DNA of 41,599 bases from Verrucomicrobiales bacterium (GTDB lineage Bacteria; Verrucomicrobiota; Verrucomicrobiia; Verrucomicrobiales; DEV007). Made by a program: the position numbers and the translations under genes. Location of the stretch: the NCBI GenBank assembly GCA_030730365.1, contig JANQVJ010000069.1, positions 16,945 through 58,543 of the forward strand, in the 5' to 3' direction. Below are positions 26,261-32,972 of this stretch, one piece after another. Each line of letters begins with the position of its first letter. The stretch's first letter is position 1. The notes under the pieces are model-generated. The model was not told where the DNA came from and searched no databases. It was given only the letters and a program-made list of their open reading frames with translations.

Positions 26261-27340
26261 TTAGCTCCACGCCCGCCGCACCACCCGCAGGAAATTCCCG
26301 TGGAAAATCGCGCTGACGTCCGCATCGGAGTAGCCTCGACCTTTCAGAATCCCCTCGATGCTTTGCAGATCGGCGATGGTGTCGAGATCGCCGGGGCTTT
26401 GTTCTTTGCCGAATCCGCCGTCGAGGTCGCTGCCGATGCCGACGTGATTGGTGTTGCCGGCGAGCTGGCAGATGTGGTCGATGTGATCGGCGATGTGGGC
26501 GATTTTGACTCCGGTCGATTCGGGAGTGGAGGTGCCGCGGGTCCAGCCGGGGATCATCATCCAGGCGTCGAAGACGGCACCGAGGACGGCGTCGCGCTCG
26601 ATGAGGAGCCGGATCTGTTCATCGCTGAACTGACGCGGGTCGTTGACGAGGGAGCGGCAGTTCGAGTGGCTCGCCCAGACGGGACCGGTATAAATGTCGA
26701 GGGCTTCGAAAAAGGAATCGTCGCTGAGGTGGGTGACGTCGAGGATGATCCCGAGCTCGTCCATTTTGCGGATGAGTTCGGCTCCGCCGGGACGCAGGCC
26801 GCCGACCTGGTCGTGTCCCATCGCGTAGCGTCCGACGCCGTAGTGTGACGGTCCCATCGCACGCAGGCCCGAGGCATAGGCGCGCTCGAGGTAATCGACC
26901 GTGACGATGGAGTCGGCTCCTTCAAGGCTGAGGATGAATCCGATCGGGGCATGGGCGGCCGTGGCGGCGACGGGATCGGCCCAGAGGGCGAGGTGGCTCT
27001 CGAGCTCGGCGAGGTTGGTGATCTGGACCATTTCCCCGAGTTCGCAGAGGGCGCGGTAGTAGGCGAGCTGTCCCTGGGTCATGCCCCAGGCCTGGGCGGG
27101 GGATTCCCAGCAGGCGACGGAGGCGCGGGGTTTCATGCAGCCGCCGATCTGGGTCGCGACACAGAGACCGATGCCGCCGCGGCGCATGTCGGGGAGGGCG
27201 ACGGTGTTGAGGGCGCGGCCCTTCATGTCAGTCATGCCGCTCTCCACTTCACGGATGCGGGAGACCGGCAGGGTGAGATCCCGGTTCCATTCGAGGGCGT
27301 TGAGACTGAGGTCGAGGTGAACGTCGAAGATCAAATTCAT
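26261..27340 (-). CDS. Membrane dipeptidase, peptidase family M19
   Basis: M19 (renal dipeptidase type) zinc enzymes cleave dipeptides, often with a D-residue at the second position. The 359-residue protein carries the metal-site elements DVHLDLS (H8, D10), ILSLEGADS, DVTHLSDDSF, ASHSNCRSLVND and GIGSDLDGGFG, and ends with the family's GNFLRVVRRA. No signal peptide is visible, so it is probably cytoplasmic. Together with the D-threonine-aldolase-like gene and ridA downstream in the window it suggests D-amino acid or wall-peptide breakdown, which is inference. Confidence 0.93.
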   Translation of the reverse strand: MNLIFDVHLDLSLNALEWNRDLTLPVSRIREVESGMTDMKGRALNTVALPDMRRGGIGLCVATQIGGCMKPRASVACWESPAQAWGMTQGQLAYYRALCELGEMVQITNLAELESHLALWADPVAATAAHAPIGFILSLEGADSIVTVDYLERAYASGLRAMGPSHYGVGRYAMGHDQVGGLRPGGAELIRKMDELGIILDVTHLSDDSFFEALDIYTGPVWASHSNCRSLVNDPRQFSDEQIRLLIERDAVLGAVFDAWMMIPGWTRGTSTPESTGVKIAHIADHIDHICQLAGNTNHVGIGSDLDGGFGKEQSPGDLDTIADLQSIEGILKGRGYSDADVSAIFHGNFLRVVRRAWS

Positions 27341-27393
27341 GGTTGGGATCTGGAAAAGGGACTGAATTGGGGGAGGTCAGACTCGTTAAGCGA

Positions 27394-27510
27394 ATGAGAA
27401 CAATACTTTGGCCAGTGGTGGCAGTAACCTTTTTCAGCACGCTTTGCAATGCACAGGATGACGCCGATTACCGGGCCGTCGACCATGTCGGGGAGAGCGG
27501 CTCTGCCTGA
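27394..27510 (+). CDS. Short frame with signal peptide, probably a truncated gene
   Basis: A 38-codon frame that starts MRTILWPVVAVTFFSTLCNA, a typical signal peptide with a cleavage site after CNA, and continues QDDADYRAVDHVGESGSA before a stop. GGGAGG lies upstream. A real exported protein would normally be longer, and the DNA directly after the stop runs into repeat-like hairpins. So this is probably the surviving 5' end of a broken gene, or a very small secreted peptide. Confidence 0.35.
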   Translation: MRTILWPVVAVTFFSTLCNAQDDADYRAVDHVGESGSA

Positions 27511-27596
27511 GCGCAAGCCGGGATTGTTCGACTTTTTAGAATCGAAGAAAATCGCCGCTGCGACCGTCGATCCGACGCTACCTTGCACCTCCTTAA

Positions 27597-27667
27597 CACG
27601 ACAGGAATGTCGTGCCTCCTTGGGTGCAGTGATGGGAGCTCAAGGAGGGTGGACACTTTTGTCCACC
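27597..27667. repeat. Cluster of three consecutive perfect hairpins
   Basis: Hairpin 1: CACGACA, GGAA, TGTCGTG (27597-27614). Hairpin 2 begins at the next base: CCTCCTTG, 18 nt, CAAGGAGG (27615-27648). Hairpin 3 shares its first base: GGTGGACA, CTTT, TGTCCACC (27648-27667). The stems are 7, 8 and 8 bp and perfect. No T-run follows. The compact structure suggests a mobile or REP-like intergenic element, or a structured RNA. Confidence 0.7.
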
Positions 27668-27756
27668 TGTGGCGCATCCAATCGCCTTCGACTCCAACAC
27701 AGATGGCCACAGATTCGCTGCGCTCACAAGGATTGGGACAGAGGGAAAAACGACTT

Positions 27757-28881
27757 CTACACGGTGATCCGCCGGTTCCTTGCGGCGATGTCCCAGCTCT
27801 CGCTGGTGAGGGTCTTTCCACGAATCACCCTGGCCTCCTGATGCAAAGCCACGGTGGGGCACACGTGAATGGGGATACCGATCAAGGGCGTGCCGACGGG
27901 CCACTCGTTAGGATCGATCCCTTCGACGACGAGATGCTCTTCGCTCTGCGAGACAAAAGCAGCTCCGGGCATCGCAGGGAAACGGACGCGCCGACCGATA
28001 AGATTTTCCGCCGCGACAGCCTTGTGCCCAAGATCGAGACAAAGGCGTCCCGGTCCGGGATGACTGACGACTCGGGTGAGGAGAAAGGCGGCGGGCTCAA
28101 AGGGAAGGTCATCGTAATACCCTCCGTAGCCCGAGTCCCATAGCACGGTCGTGCCGGGAGAGCACTGACGAGGGCGTAGCGACATCGCGGCACGGGCGGC
28201 GTGCAGTCCGAAAGTGGGCGACCCGCCGGCGACGACGAGCGGCACGGGGGCGATGTCGGACTCGATCACTTCAATGAATCCATCGAGGGCGGCCATGGCG
28301 GCTTCGAACTGGGCTTTGCGATCCTCGAGGGAGGCATCATGGATGTGACCGTCGTAGGCGTGGACGCCGGCGAAGTGGAGCGCGGGATGATCGACGAGGG
28401 TGCGCACGAGGGCGACGGCTTCGGGTCCGGGGGCGATGCCGGTGCGGTGCATGCCGCAGTCGAGGTCGATGAAGAGAGAGACGGGTTGGGCACCGCGGGC
28501 GGCTCCCGCGTTTACAAAAGCAGCGAGCGCGCTCTCATTATCGACGAGGGTCGAAAACTGGCTCGCGGGGTAGGTCTCGATGAGCTGAAAAAAGCGATCC
28601 ACGTTCGGCCCGACGAGCGGGTAGGAAATGAGGACGTCGGGCACCCCGGCGAGGGCGGAGAGTTCGGCCTCGGCGATGGTGGCACACTTCACCGCGGTGA
28701 TGCCGAGGGCGAGTTGTTCGGTGAGGATCTCGTGGCATTTGTGGGTCTTGATGTGCGGCCGCAGGCGGGCGGGATTGCCTCCGACCACCTGCAGCATCAG
28801 TTCGAGGTTGCGGGTGATGGCGTCCGCGTCAAAGAGCAGAGCGGGGGAGGCGGCTCCTTCGAGTCCGGTGATCGGTTCCAT
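27757..28881 (-). CDS. D-threonine aldolase-like PLP enzyme (alanine racemase N-terminal fold)
   Basis: A 374-residue fold-type III PLP protein. The cofactor lysine is in LRPHIKTHKCHE (K45). FIDLDCGMHRTGI and GGSPTF are typical of the D-threonine aldolase / D-serine dehydratase group. The C-terminal HVCPTVALH provides the His and Cys metal ligands of these metal-activated enzymes. Likely reaction: retro-aldol cleavage of D-threonine or D-beta-hydroxy amino acids, or dehydration of D-serine. Sequence alone does not separate these. It lies 3 bases after ridA, in the same operon. Confidence 0.88.
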   Translation of the reverse strand: MEPITGLEGAASPALLFDADAITRNLELMLQVVGGNPARLRPHIKTHKCHEILTEQLALGITAVKCATIAEAELSALAGVPDVLISYPLVGPNVDRFFQLIETYPASQFSTLVDNESALAAFVNAGAARGAQPVSLFIDLDCGMHRTGIAPGPEAVALVRTLVDHPALHFAGVHAYDGHIHDASLEDRKAQFEAAMAALDGFIEVIESDIAPVPLVVAGGSPTFGLHAARAAMSLRPRQCSPGTTVLWDSGYGGYYDDLPFEPAAFLLTRVVSHPGPGRLCLDLGHKAVAAENLIGRRVRFPAMPGAAFVSQSEEHLVVEGIDPNEWPVGTPLIGIPIHVCPTVALHQEARVIRGKTLTSESWDIAARNRRITV

Positions 28882-28884
28882 GAT

Positions 28885-29349
28885 TCAGTCTTTGATCTCG
28901 AGGATGACTTCGATCTCGACGGGGATATTCCCCGGCAGAGTGTTGGTCGCGATGGCGCTGCGGGCTCCGACACCGGCATCGGGTCCGAAGACTTCGGCGA
29001 AGAGTTCAGAGTAGCCGTTCACGACCTGCGGCTGCTGGGTAAAGTCATCCGATGAATTGACGAGGGCGAGCGTCTTGATGACCCGGACGACACGGTCGAG
29101 TGAGCCGAGTTCTTTCTGAATCGTCGCGAGCAGGCTGAGGCCGACCATGCGGGCAGCCTCTTTGCCCTCGTCGAGAGTCATGTCGGCGCCGACCCGTCCG
29201 GTGACGTAGGTGGAGCCGTCGAGGCACGGGCCATGACCCGAGAGGTAGGCGAGGTTGCCCGCGATGACGAGAGGTTTGTAAACCCCGCCCGGTTGAGGGG
29301 CGGGCGGGAGGGTGATTCCGAGTTCGGTCAGTCTGGCTTCTGCGCTCAT
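28885..29349 (-). CDS. RidA/YjgF family protein
   Basis: RidA proteins hydrolyse reactive enamines and imines released by PLP enzymes. The 154-residue protein has VIAGNLAYLSGHGP, the conserved arginine in GARSAIATNTLP and the terminal VEIEVILEI. The extended N terminus (RLTELGITLPPAPQPGGVY) places it in a divergent RidA subgroup, not RidA proper. It is the first gene of a two-gene operon with the D-threonine-aldolase-like enzyme, a logical pairing because such enzymes can release aminoacrylate-type intermediates. Confidence 0.9.
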   Translation of the reverse strand: MSAEARLTELGITLPPAPQPGGVYKPLVIAGNLAYLSGHGPCLDGSTYVTGRVGADMTLDEGKEAARMVGLSLLATIQKELGSLDRVVRVIKTLALVNSSDDFTQQPQVVNGYSELFAEVFGPDAGVGARSAIATNTLPGNIPVEIEVILEIKD

Positions 29350-29392
29350 AAATGTAGGTGGGGGAAGGTCTTTTAACGACTTTCCCTTCGTC

Positions 29393-30823
29393 CTACACCA
29401 GAACGACGCCCTCGGTCAACCCGGGTTTGTGCGGGAGCGCCTCCCAGGACTTGCGGAAACGCGCCGGGGTGTCTCCGAAGAGCGGTGAGATTTCAAAGGC
29501 GAAAGGCGGCAGCCCGGAGTGGTCGGTCTCGATCTCGATGCCGGCCTCGCGCGCCCAGCGCACATATTGGCGCAACTGGTCGTCGCGACAGGTCTGCGGG
29601 GAATCGACGCCCTCGGCGTTTTTCACTGGGGAAAAGTCGTCAGCACGGGCGGTCTCGATAATGACGGGATGGTCCGCAAAGGGCAGCGCATCGAAGACGA
29701 ACATCTCGAACTTGTATCCATTCGGCGCGGTCGGTTCGTGTCGTACGCCTTCGCGGTCGATATAGGGGACCTTCTTGTGGGCGAGGTGAAAGGGGAGCGC
29801 GGCGCCGCCTTCTCCATTGCCGCCGAGGCGGGCGATGAAGTCGCGATTAAAAACGTGGATGGCAATGCTGCCCGACTTGAAGCGCAGTTCGCCATTCGCA
29901 TCACAGGCCCCGGCGAGTCGTTCGGGGAGATCGCTGTATTCGACAACAAGGGCCTTTCCGTCCCTCTGACAAAAAACGCCGACCTTTTCACCTGCATAGG
30001 CTTTGGGCACCATCTTGCTGGAGAGATCGGACTGATTCATGAGATGAAATCCGATGAAAGTCGGGTCGAGACAGCGCACGAGCGGATTATCGACCTGGAA
30101 GTAGCTAATCGTGTCGATCCCGTCGGCCTCCATTAGGCGGATCGAGCCGGACCGCACGAGAGCGCGGAGGGCTCCACCGTGTCCGTCGGGACTGAGGGCG
30201 ATCTCGCCGCGCTCGGCCATGAGGATTTTCCCCTCAGCATCGACGGCAGGCATGAGCCCCTGACGGAAAAAGTGGACTCGCTCGGGGATGAGTCCGAAAT
30301 AGTGGTGGGCTTCGAAGAACGCGACGGTATCCTCGTGATTGAGGTCCGAGGTCATGATAAACCAGGGCACCGGACGGCCGAAGATGCGATTCGTGGCGAG
30401 GATCTTCTCGGCGAAAACCTGAAAGAGCGAATTTTTAAGCACCGGAGTGACTCCATAAGAGCCCTTGGGGCCGTCAAAGCCGAGTCGGGTGCCCTGCCCT
30501 CCGGCCACGGTGAAGGCGGCGACGCGACCAGTGCGCAGGGCAGCCTCGCCCCGTTTCGTGGCCTCTTTCCAGAGACTCGGGTCGGCGGACTCGCAATGAC
30601 CCGGCATGGGGATGTAGTCGGCGGGACTGAGATCGTCGCCCTCGTTTTCACTGCCGGTTCGGGGTGAATGGATCAGTGTCGCGACCAGTTCGCTGATTTC
30701 TCCGAGGTCGATCGCAGTAGCCTGTGAGAGGAGAGTCTGCTGCTCGGCCTCGGAGAGTGAGTCAAAGTGGGTAAAAACGTGGCCCTGTCCGCAGTCTATG
30801 TAATGTTTTCTGATATCGGTCAT
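29393..30823 (-). CDS. UDPGP-family UDP-sugar pyrophosphorylase, eukaryotic UAP1-like
   Basis: The protein (476 residues) has the nucleotidyltransferase signature FTVAGGQGTRLGFDGPKG (residues 104-121). FQVDNPLVRCLDPTFIGF and ETARADDFSPVKNAEG correspond to VDNxLVxxxDPxFIGF and EFSPLKNA of eukaryotic UDP-N-acetylglucosamine pyrophosphorylase. Likely reaction: UTP plus N-acetylglucosamine 1-phosphate (or a related hexose 1-phosphate) to the UDP-sugar and pyrophosphate. Most bacteria use the unrelated GlmU for this step. Whether glmU also exists in this genome cannot be seen here. The protein is full length for the family. Confidence 0.9.
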   Translation of the reverse strand: MTDIRKHYIDCGQGHVFTHFDSLSEAEQQTLLSQATAIDLGEISELVATLIHSPRTGSENEGDDLSPADYIPMPGHCESADPSLWKEATKRGEAALRTGRVAAFTVAGGQGTRLGFDGPKGSYGVTPVLKNSLFQVFAEKILATNRIFGRPVPWFIMTSDLNHEDTVAFFEAHHYFGLIPERVHFFRQGLMPAVDAEGKILMAERGEIALSPDGHGGALRALVRSGSIRLMEADGIDTISYFQVDNPLVRCLDPTFIGFHLMNQSDLSSKMVPKAYAGEKVGVFCQRDGKALVVEYSDLPERLAGACDANGELRFKSGSIAIHVFNRDFIARLGGNGEGGAALPFHLAHKKVPYIDREGVRHEPTAPNGYKFEMFVFDALPFADHPVIIETARADDFSPVKNAEGVDSPQTCRDDQLRQYVRWAREAGIEIETDHSGLPPFAFEISPLFGDTPARFRKSWEALPHKPGLTEGVVLV

Positions 30824-30893
30824 CTTAGTATCCAGTAAAAACCGTTGCTATATCGTTTAAAATGAGGTTTTTAGTTGATTTGATGGAAAGGCG

Positions 30894-31691
30894 TTAGGCC
30901 TTCCCCAGCTCGCGGGAGCGGTCGGCCGCCGCGGTCACCGCCTCGATTACGATTTTCTCAAAGTGATTGGATCGGAATGACTCGAGGGCGGCGAATGTGG
31001 TGCCCTGAGGACTGGTCACGTTTTCGCGCAGCGTCCCGGGCGATTCTCCCGTGGCGAGGACGAGCTCGGCGGCGCCGGCGGCGGTGTGGACGGCGAGATC
31101 GCGCGCCATTTCGGGCGTGAGGCCTTCTTTGATCCCGGCGGCGATGAGCGCCTCGATCATGAAGAAAAAGTAGGCCGGTCCGCTCCCGCTCACCGCGGTG
31201 ACGGCGTCGAGATCGTCTTCACCGACACGGCAGACATAACCGACCGCCCCGAGGAGCGATTCGGTCAGCGCGGCATCCGCCTCTGTCGCGGTGGCCCCGA
31301 GAGCGTAGGCAGAGGCACCACGACCGATGAGGGCGGGCGTATTGGGCATGACCCGCACGACACGGTGATTTCCTCCACTCCCCGATTCGATCGAGGTGAG
31401 GCGGATGCCGGCGGCAATGGAGATGAGAAGTCGGTCACTGCTTGTGATGAGATCCGCGAGCATCTCGGGAAAGCCTTGCGGTTTCACGCAAAGGAGGACG
31501 ACCTCCGACGCGGCAACAACCTCGGCATTAGATCCGGCCCGGGCCACGCCCAGTTCGTCGGCGAGGGAAGAGGCAGCAGTTGGATAGGTGTCATAGACGG
31601 TCACGTCATGCGCTTTACAGATTCCTGCACCGACGATACCCCCGACGAGGGCCCGTCCCATTTTTCCACAACCGATCACTCCGAGTTTCAT
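30894..31691 (-). CDS. proC: Pyrroline-5-carboxylate reductase
   Basis: ProC reduces pyrroline 5-carboxylate to proline with NAD(P)H. The 265-residue protein has the Rossmann start MKLGVIGCGKMGRALVGGI, VLLCVKPQ, RVMPNTPALIGRGA, the substrate motif SGSGPAYFF, and a C-terminal ENVTSPQGTTFAAL (GG in most family members, QG here). It is of normal length. The start at 31691 is the only suitable one. Confidence 0.96.
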   Translation of the reverse strand: MKLGVIGCGKMGRALVGGIVGAGICKAHDVTVYDTYPTAASSLADELGVARAGSNAEVVAASEVVLLCVKPQGFPEMLADLITSSDRLLISIAAGIRLTSIESGSGGNHRVVRVMPNTPALIGRGASAYALGATATEADAALTESLLGAVGYVCRVGEDDLDAVTAVSGSGPAYFFFMIEALIAAGIKEGLTPEMARDLAVHTAAGAAELVLATGESPGTLRENVTSPQGTTFAALESFRSNHFEKIVIEAVTAAADRSRELGKA

Positions 31692-32007
31692 TGACTACAG
31701 GTAGACCAATTTCGCGCCCCTGCTTTCCCAAAATGCACGGTTCCGAAAAGTCGCTGCGCGAGGGTTGGGAGCGGTCCATCCACGGGCTTGCGGGGGGCGA
31801 AGTGGCGATACCTCTAATTTAATAACCTTCCTCCCGTCCCCCTGAAACTGTCCCACCCCCCGGGGTATGTTGAATCGGTTAGCGCCGGAAACTCCCGGAA
31901 AATGAATAATGAACTTCAATAGAATAGGGCCAATGACCCGTTTGGCGCCAACATCCGCCTCTCTCTCCCTCCCGAGGGCGAGGCGGCTCACCCGACTCCG
32001 GCCCTGC
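31692..32007. other. 316-bp intergenic region upstream of proC
   Basis: It should contain the proC promoter (minus strand) and the 3' end of the HTH gene transcript. A 10-bp palindrome, TTGGCGCCAA, lies at 31942-31951. Frames crossing it (for example around 31733-31822) have no support. No terminator with a T-run was found. Confidence 0.5.
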
Positions 32008-32418
32008 TCAATTCTCCTCGGGCGCGTCGTCGATGAGATTGGCAAGATTGGTGAGCACCTTGGAGAGTTCCCTGTTCCCCGGGGCGTGGCGCTGCAGAAT
32101 GGAGAAGGCCTCTTCCAGGGACGGGAATCCCTTCAACGCTTCGGTTGCACGCCCCTTTTTACCATCAATGCGGAACGAGACCCGTTCGCGGTAGGCGTCG
32201 GGGAGCACGTCCCGGAGCCACTGTTCGAGGAGAACAGGCCTGTCCTCCTCCCTGAGGCAGGGAAGAAGCCGGGAAAGTGCTTCACGGGTCATTCCCCGAC
32301 CGCCGTTGCGGAGAAAACTCATCTGCGTCAGCCCGGCTTTGCGCGCGAGGGCTGTCTGTCGGTAGCGATTGCTCGACAGCCAGTCATCAAGAAGATTGGC
32401 GACTCGTTCAGTGGACAT
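32008..32418 (-). CDS. Small helix-turn-helix DNA-binding protein
   Basis: A 136-residue protein. The N-terminal 60 residues follow the Cro/C1-type HTH pattern: NLLDDWLSSNRYRQTALARK, then AGLTQMSFLRNGGRGMTREA. The C-terminal half is charged and helical and ends in a stretch that could form a dimerisation helix (ELSKVLTNLANLIDD). ATG 32418 was chosen; frames upstream become Arg/Cys-rich. It is divergent from the small gene at 32576, with a palindrome between them at 32546-32558, so it probably regulates itself and its neighbour. Confidence 0.7.
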   Translation of the reverse strand: MSTERVANLLDDWLSSNRYRQTALARKAGLTQMSFLRNGGRGMTREALSRLLPCLREEDRPVLLEQWLRDVLPDAYRERVSFRIDGKKGRATEALKGFPSLEEAFSILQRHAPGNRELSKVLTNLANLIDDAPEEN

Positions 32419-32526
32419 TGGGGCCGCAACCATACACGGAAGACAGCGTCGCGCAAGCCGCGCTCTGCATCGGGGCGCGGATGATCCCTGCGCCCCTCCC
32501 AAACTCAACTCCGCCCGCAATAAAAC

Positions 32527-32558
32527 TTGACAGCACGACATTTATTTACAATTTGTAA
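32527..32558 (+). promoter_or_regulatory. Promoter-like sequence with palindromic operator candidate
   Basis: TTGACA at 32527-32532 is a consensus -35 box. Downstream the sequence is AT-rich and contains TTACAA-T-TTGTAA (32546-32558), a perfect 6-1-6 inverted repeat. TACAAT inside it could be a -10 box, but with a 14-base spacer, which is short. This lies between a divergent HTH gene and the small gene at 32576, where an operator is expected. Confidence 0.5.
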
Positions 32559-32575
32559 TTGCGCGATCGCTTACG

Positions 32576-32803
32576 ATGAAACCCGAACTCCAACGCTTCC
32601 TTTGCGAATTGCGCGACTGGCTCCAGGCGGTCCATTCGCTTCGTCCCACCTACGGACCGTTCTGCAGCCGGCTCGACGAGGTCATTGCAGCCGATCTCAG
32701 CGATCTCCAGGCCAACCGTCCTCTCAATGGGCTCCTTCGGGGTATCGACTACGATCCCGTTGATTCACTGTCGACCCCGGAGGGAGACGGGGCCTCGACT
32801 TGA
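32576..32803 (+). CDS. Small protein of unknown function next to the HTH gene
   Basis: A 75-residue protein beginning MKPELQRFLCELRDWLQAVH. It is acidic, probably helical in its first 60 residues, with no signal peptide or membrane segment. No domain was recognised. The divergent HTH gene and the palindrome before it suggest a two-gene regulatory unit. Function cannot be assigned. Confidence 0.55.
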   Translation: MKPELQRFLCELRDWLQAVHSLRPTYGPFCSRLDEVIAADLSDLQANRPLNGLLRGIDYDPVDSLSTPEGDGAST

Positions 32804-32867
32804 GGGTCTTGGGGGATCGGCTGCTCGAACGCCGGACCCATAGCTCCACGTTTTTCCCAATGGCACA

Positions 32868-32888
32868 AGGCCGCGGCTGCCGCGGCCT
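32868..32888. other. Perfect GC-rich hairpin before the NfeD gene
   Basis: AGGCCGCGGC and GCCGCGGCCT are perfect 10-base arms around a single base, so the real structure has a few bases unpaired at the tip. No T-run follows. It could end transcription of the small gene at 32576 in a Rho-independent-like manner or block RNA decay. Confidence 0.45.
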
Positions 32889-32972
32889 CTCGCGGAGAAT
32901 CATCAGCGTGATTGGGGGCGTGGCATCTGCAAATGCGTTGCGTAAAGGGTGATTCCCTTCGTATCATAGAGA

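Larger units (their letters stand above)
27341..27756. other. 416-bp intergenic patch with hairpins and a truncated small gene
   Basis: The patch lies between an M19 dipeptidase start and the stop of the D-threonine-aldolase-like gene. It holds a short open frame with a signal peptide (27394-27510) and three consecutive hairpins (27597-27667). Further on is a stretch including ACACAGATGGCCACAGATT (from about 27698), which reads like a common intergenic repeat. Longer frames through the area change composition repeatedly and are not credible. Confidence 0.6.

Noticed and set aside
27449..27841. 130-codon plus-strand frame across the hairpin patch
   Set aside because: It runs through three hairpins and into the end of the D-threonine-aldolase-like gene. 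Composition changes along it and no domain fits.
31692..32045. Minus and plus frames upstream of proC, and a possible interspersed repeat near 31733-31822
   Set aside because: The DNA has a repeat-like look, but no second copy exists in the window, so I cannot support a repeat or a gene.
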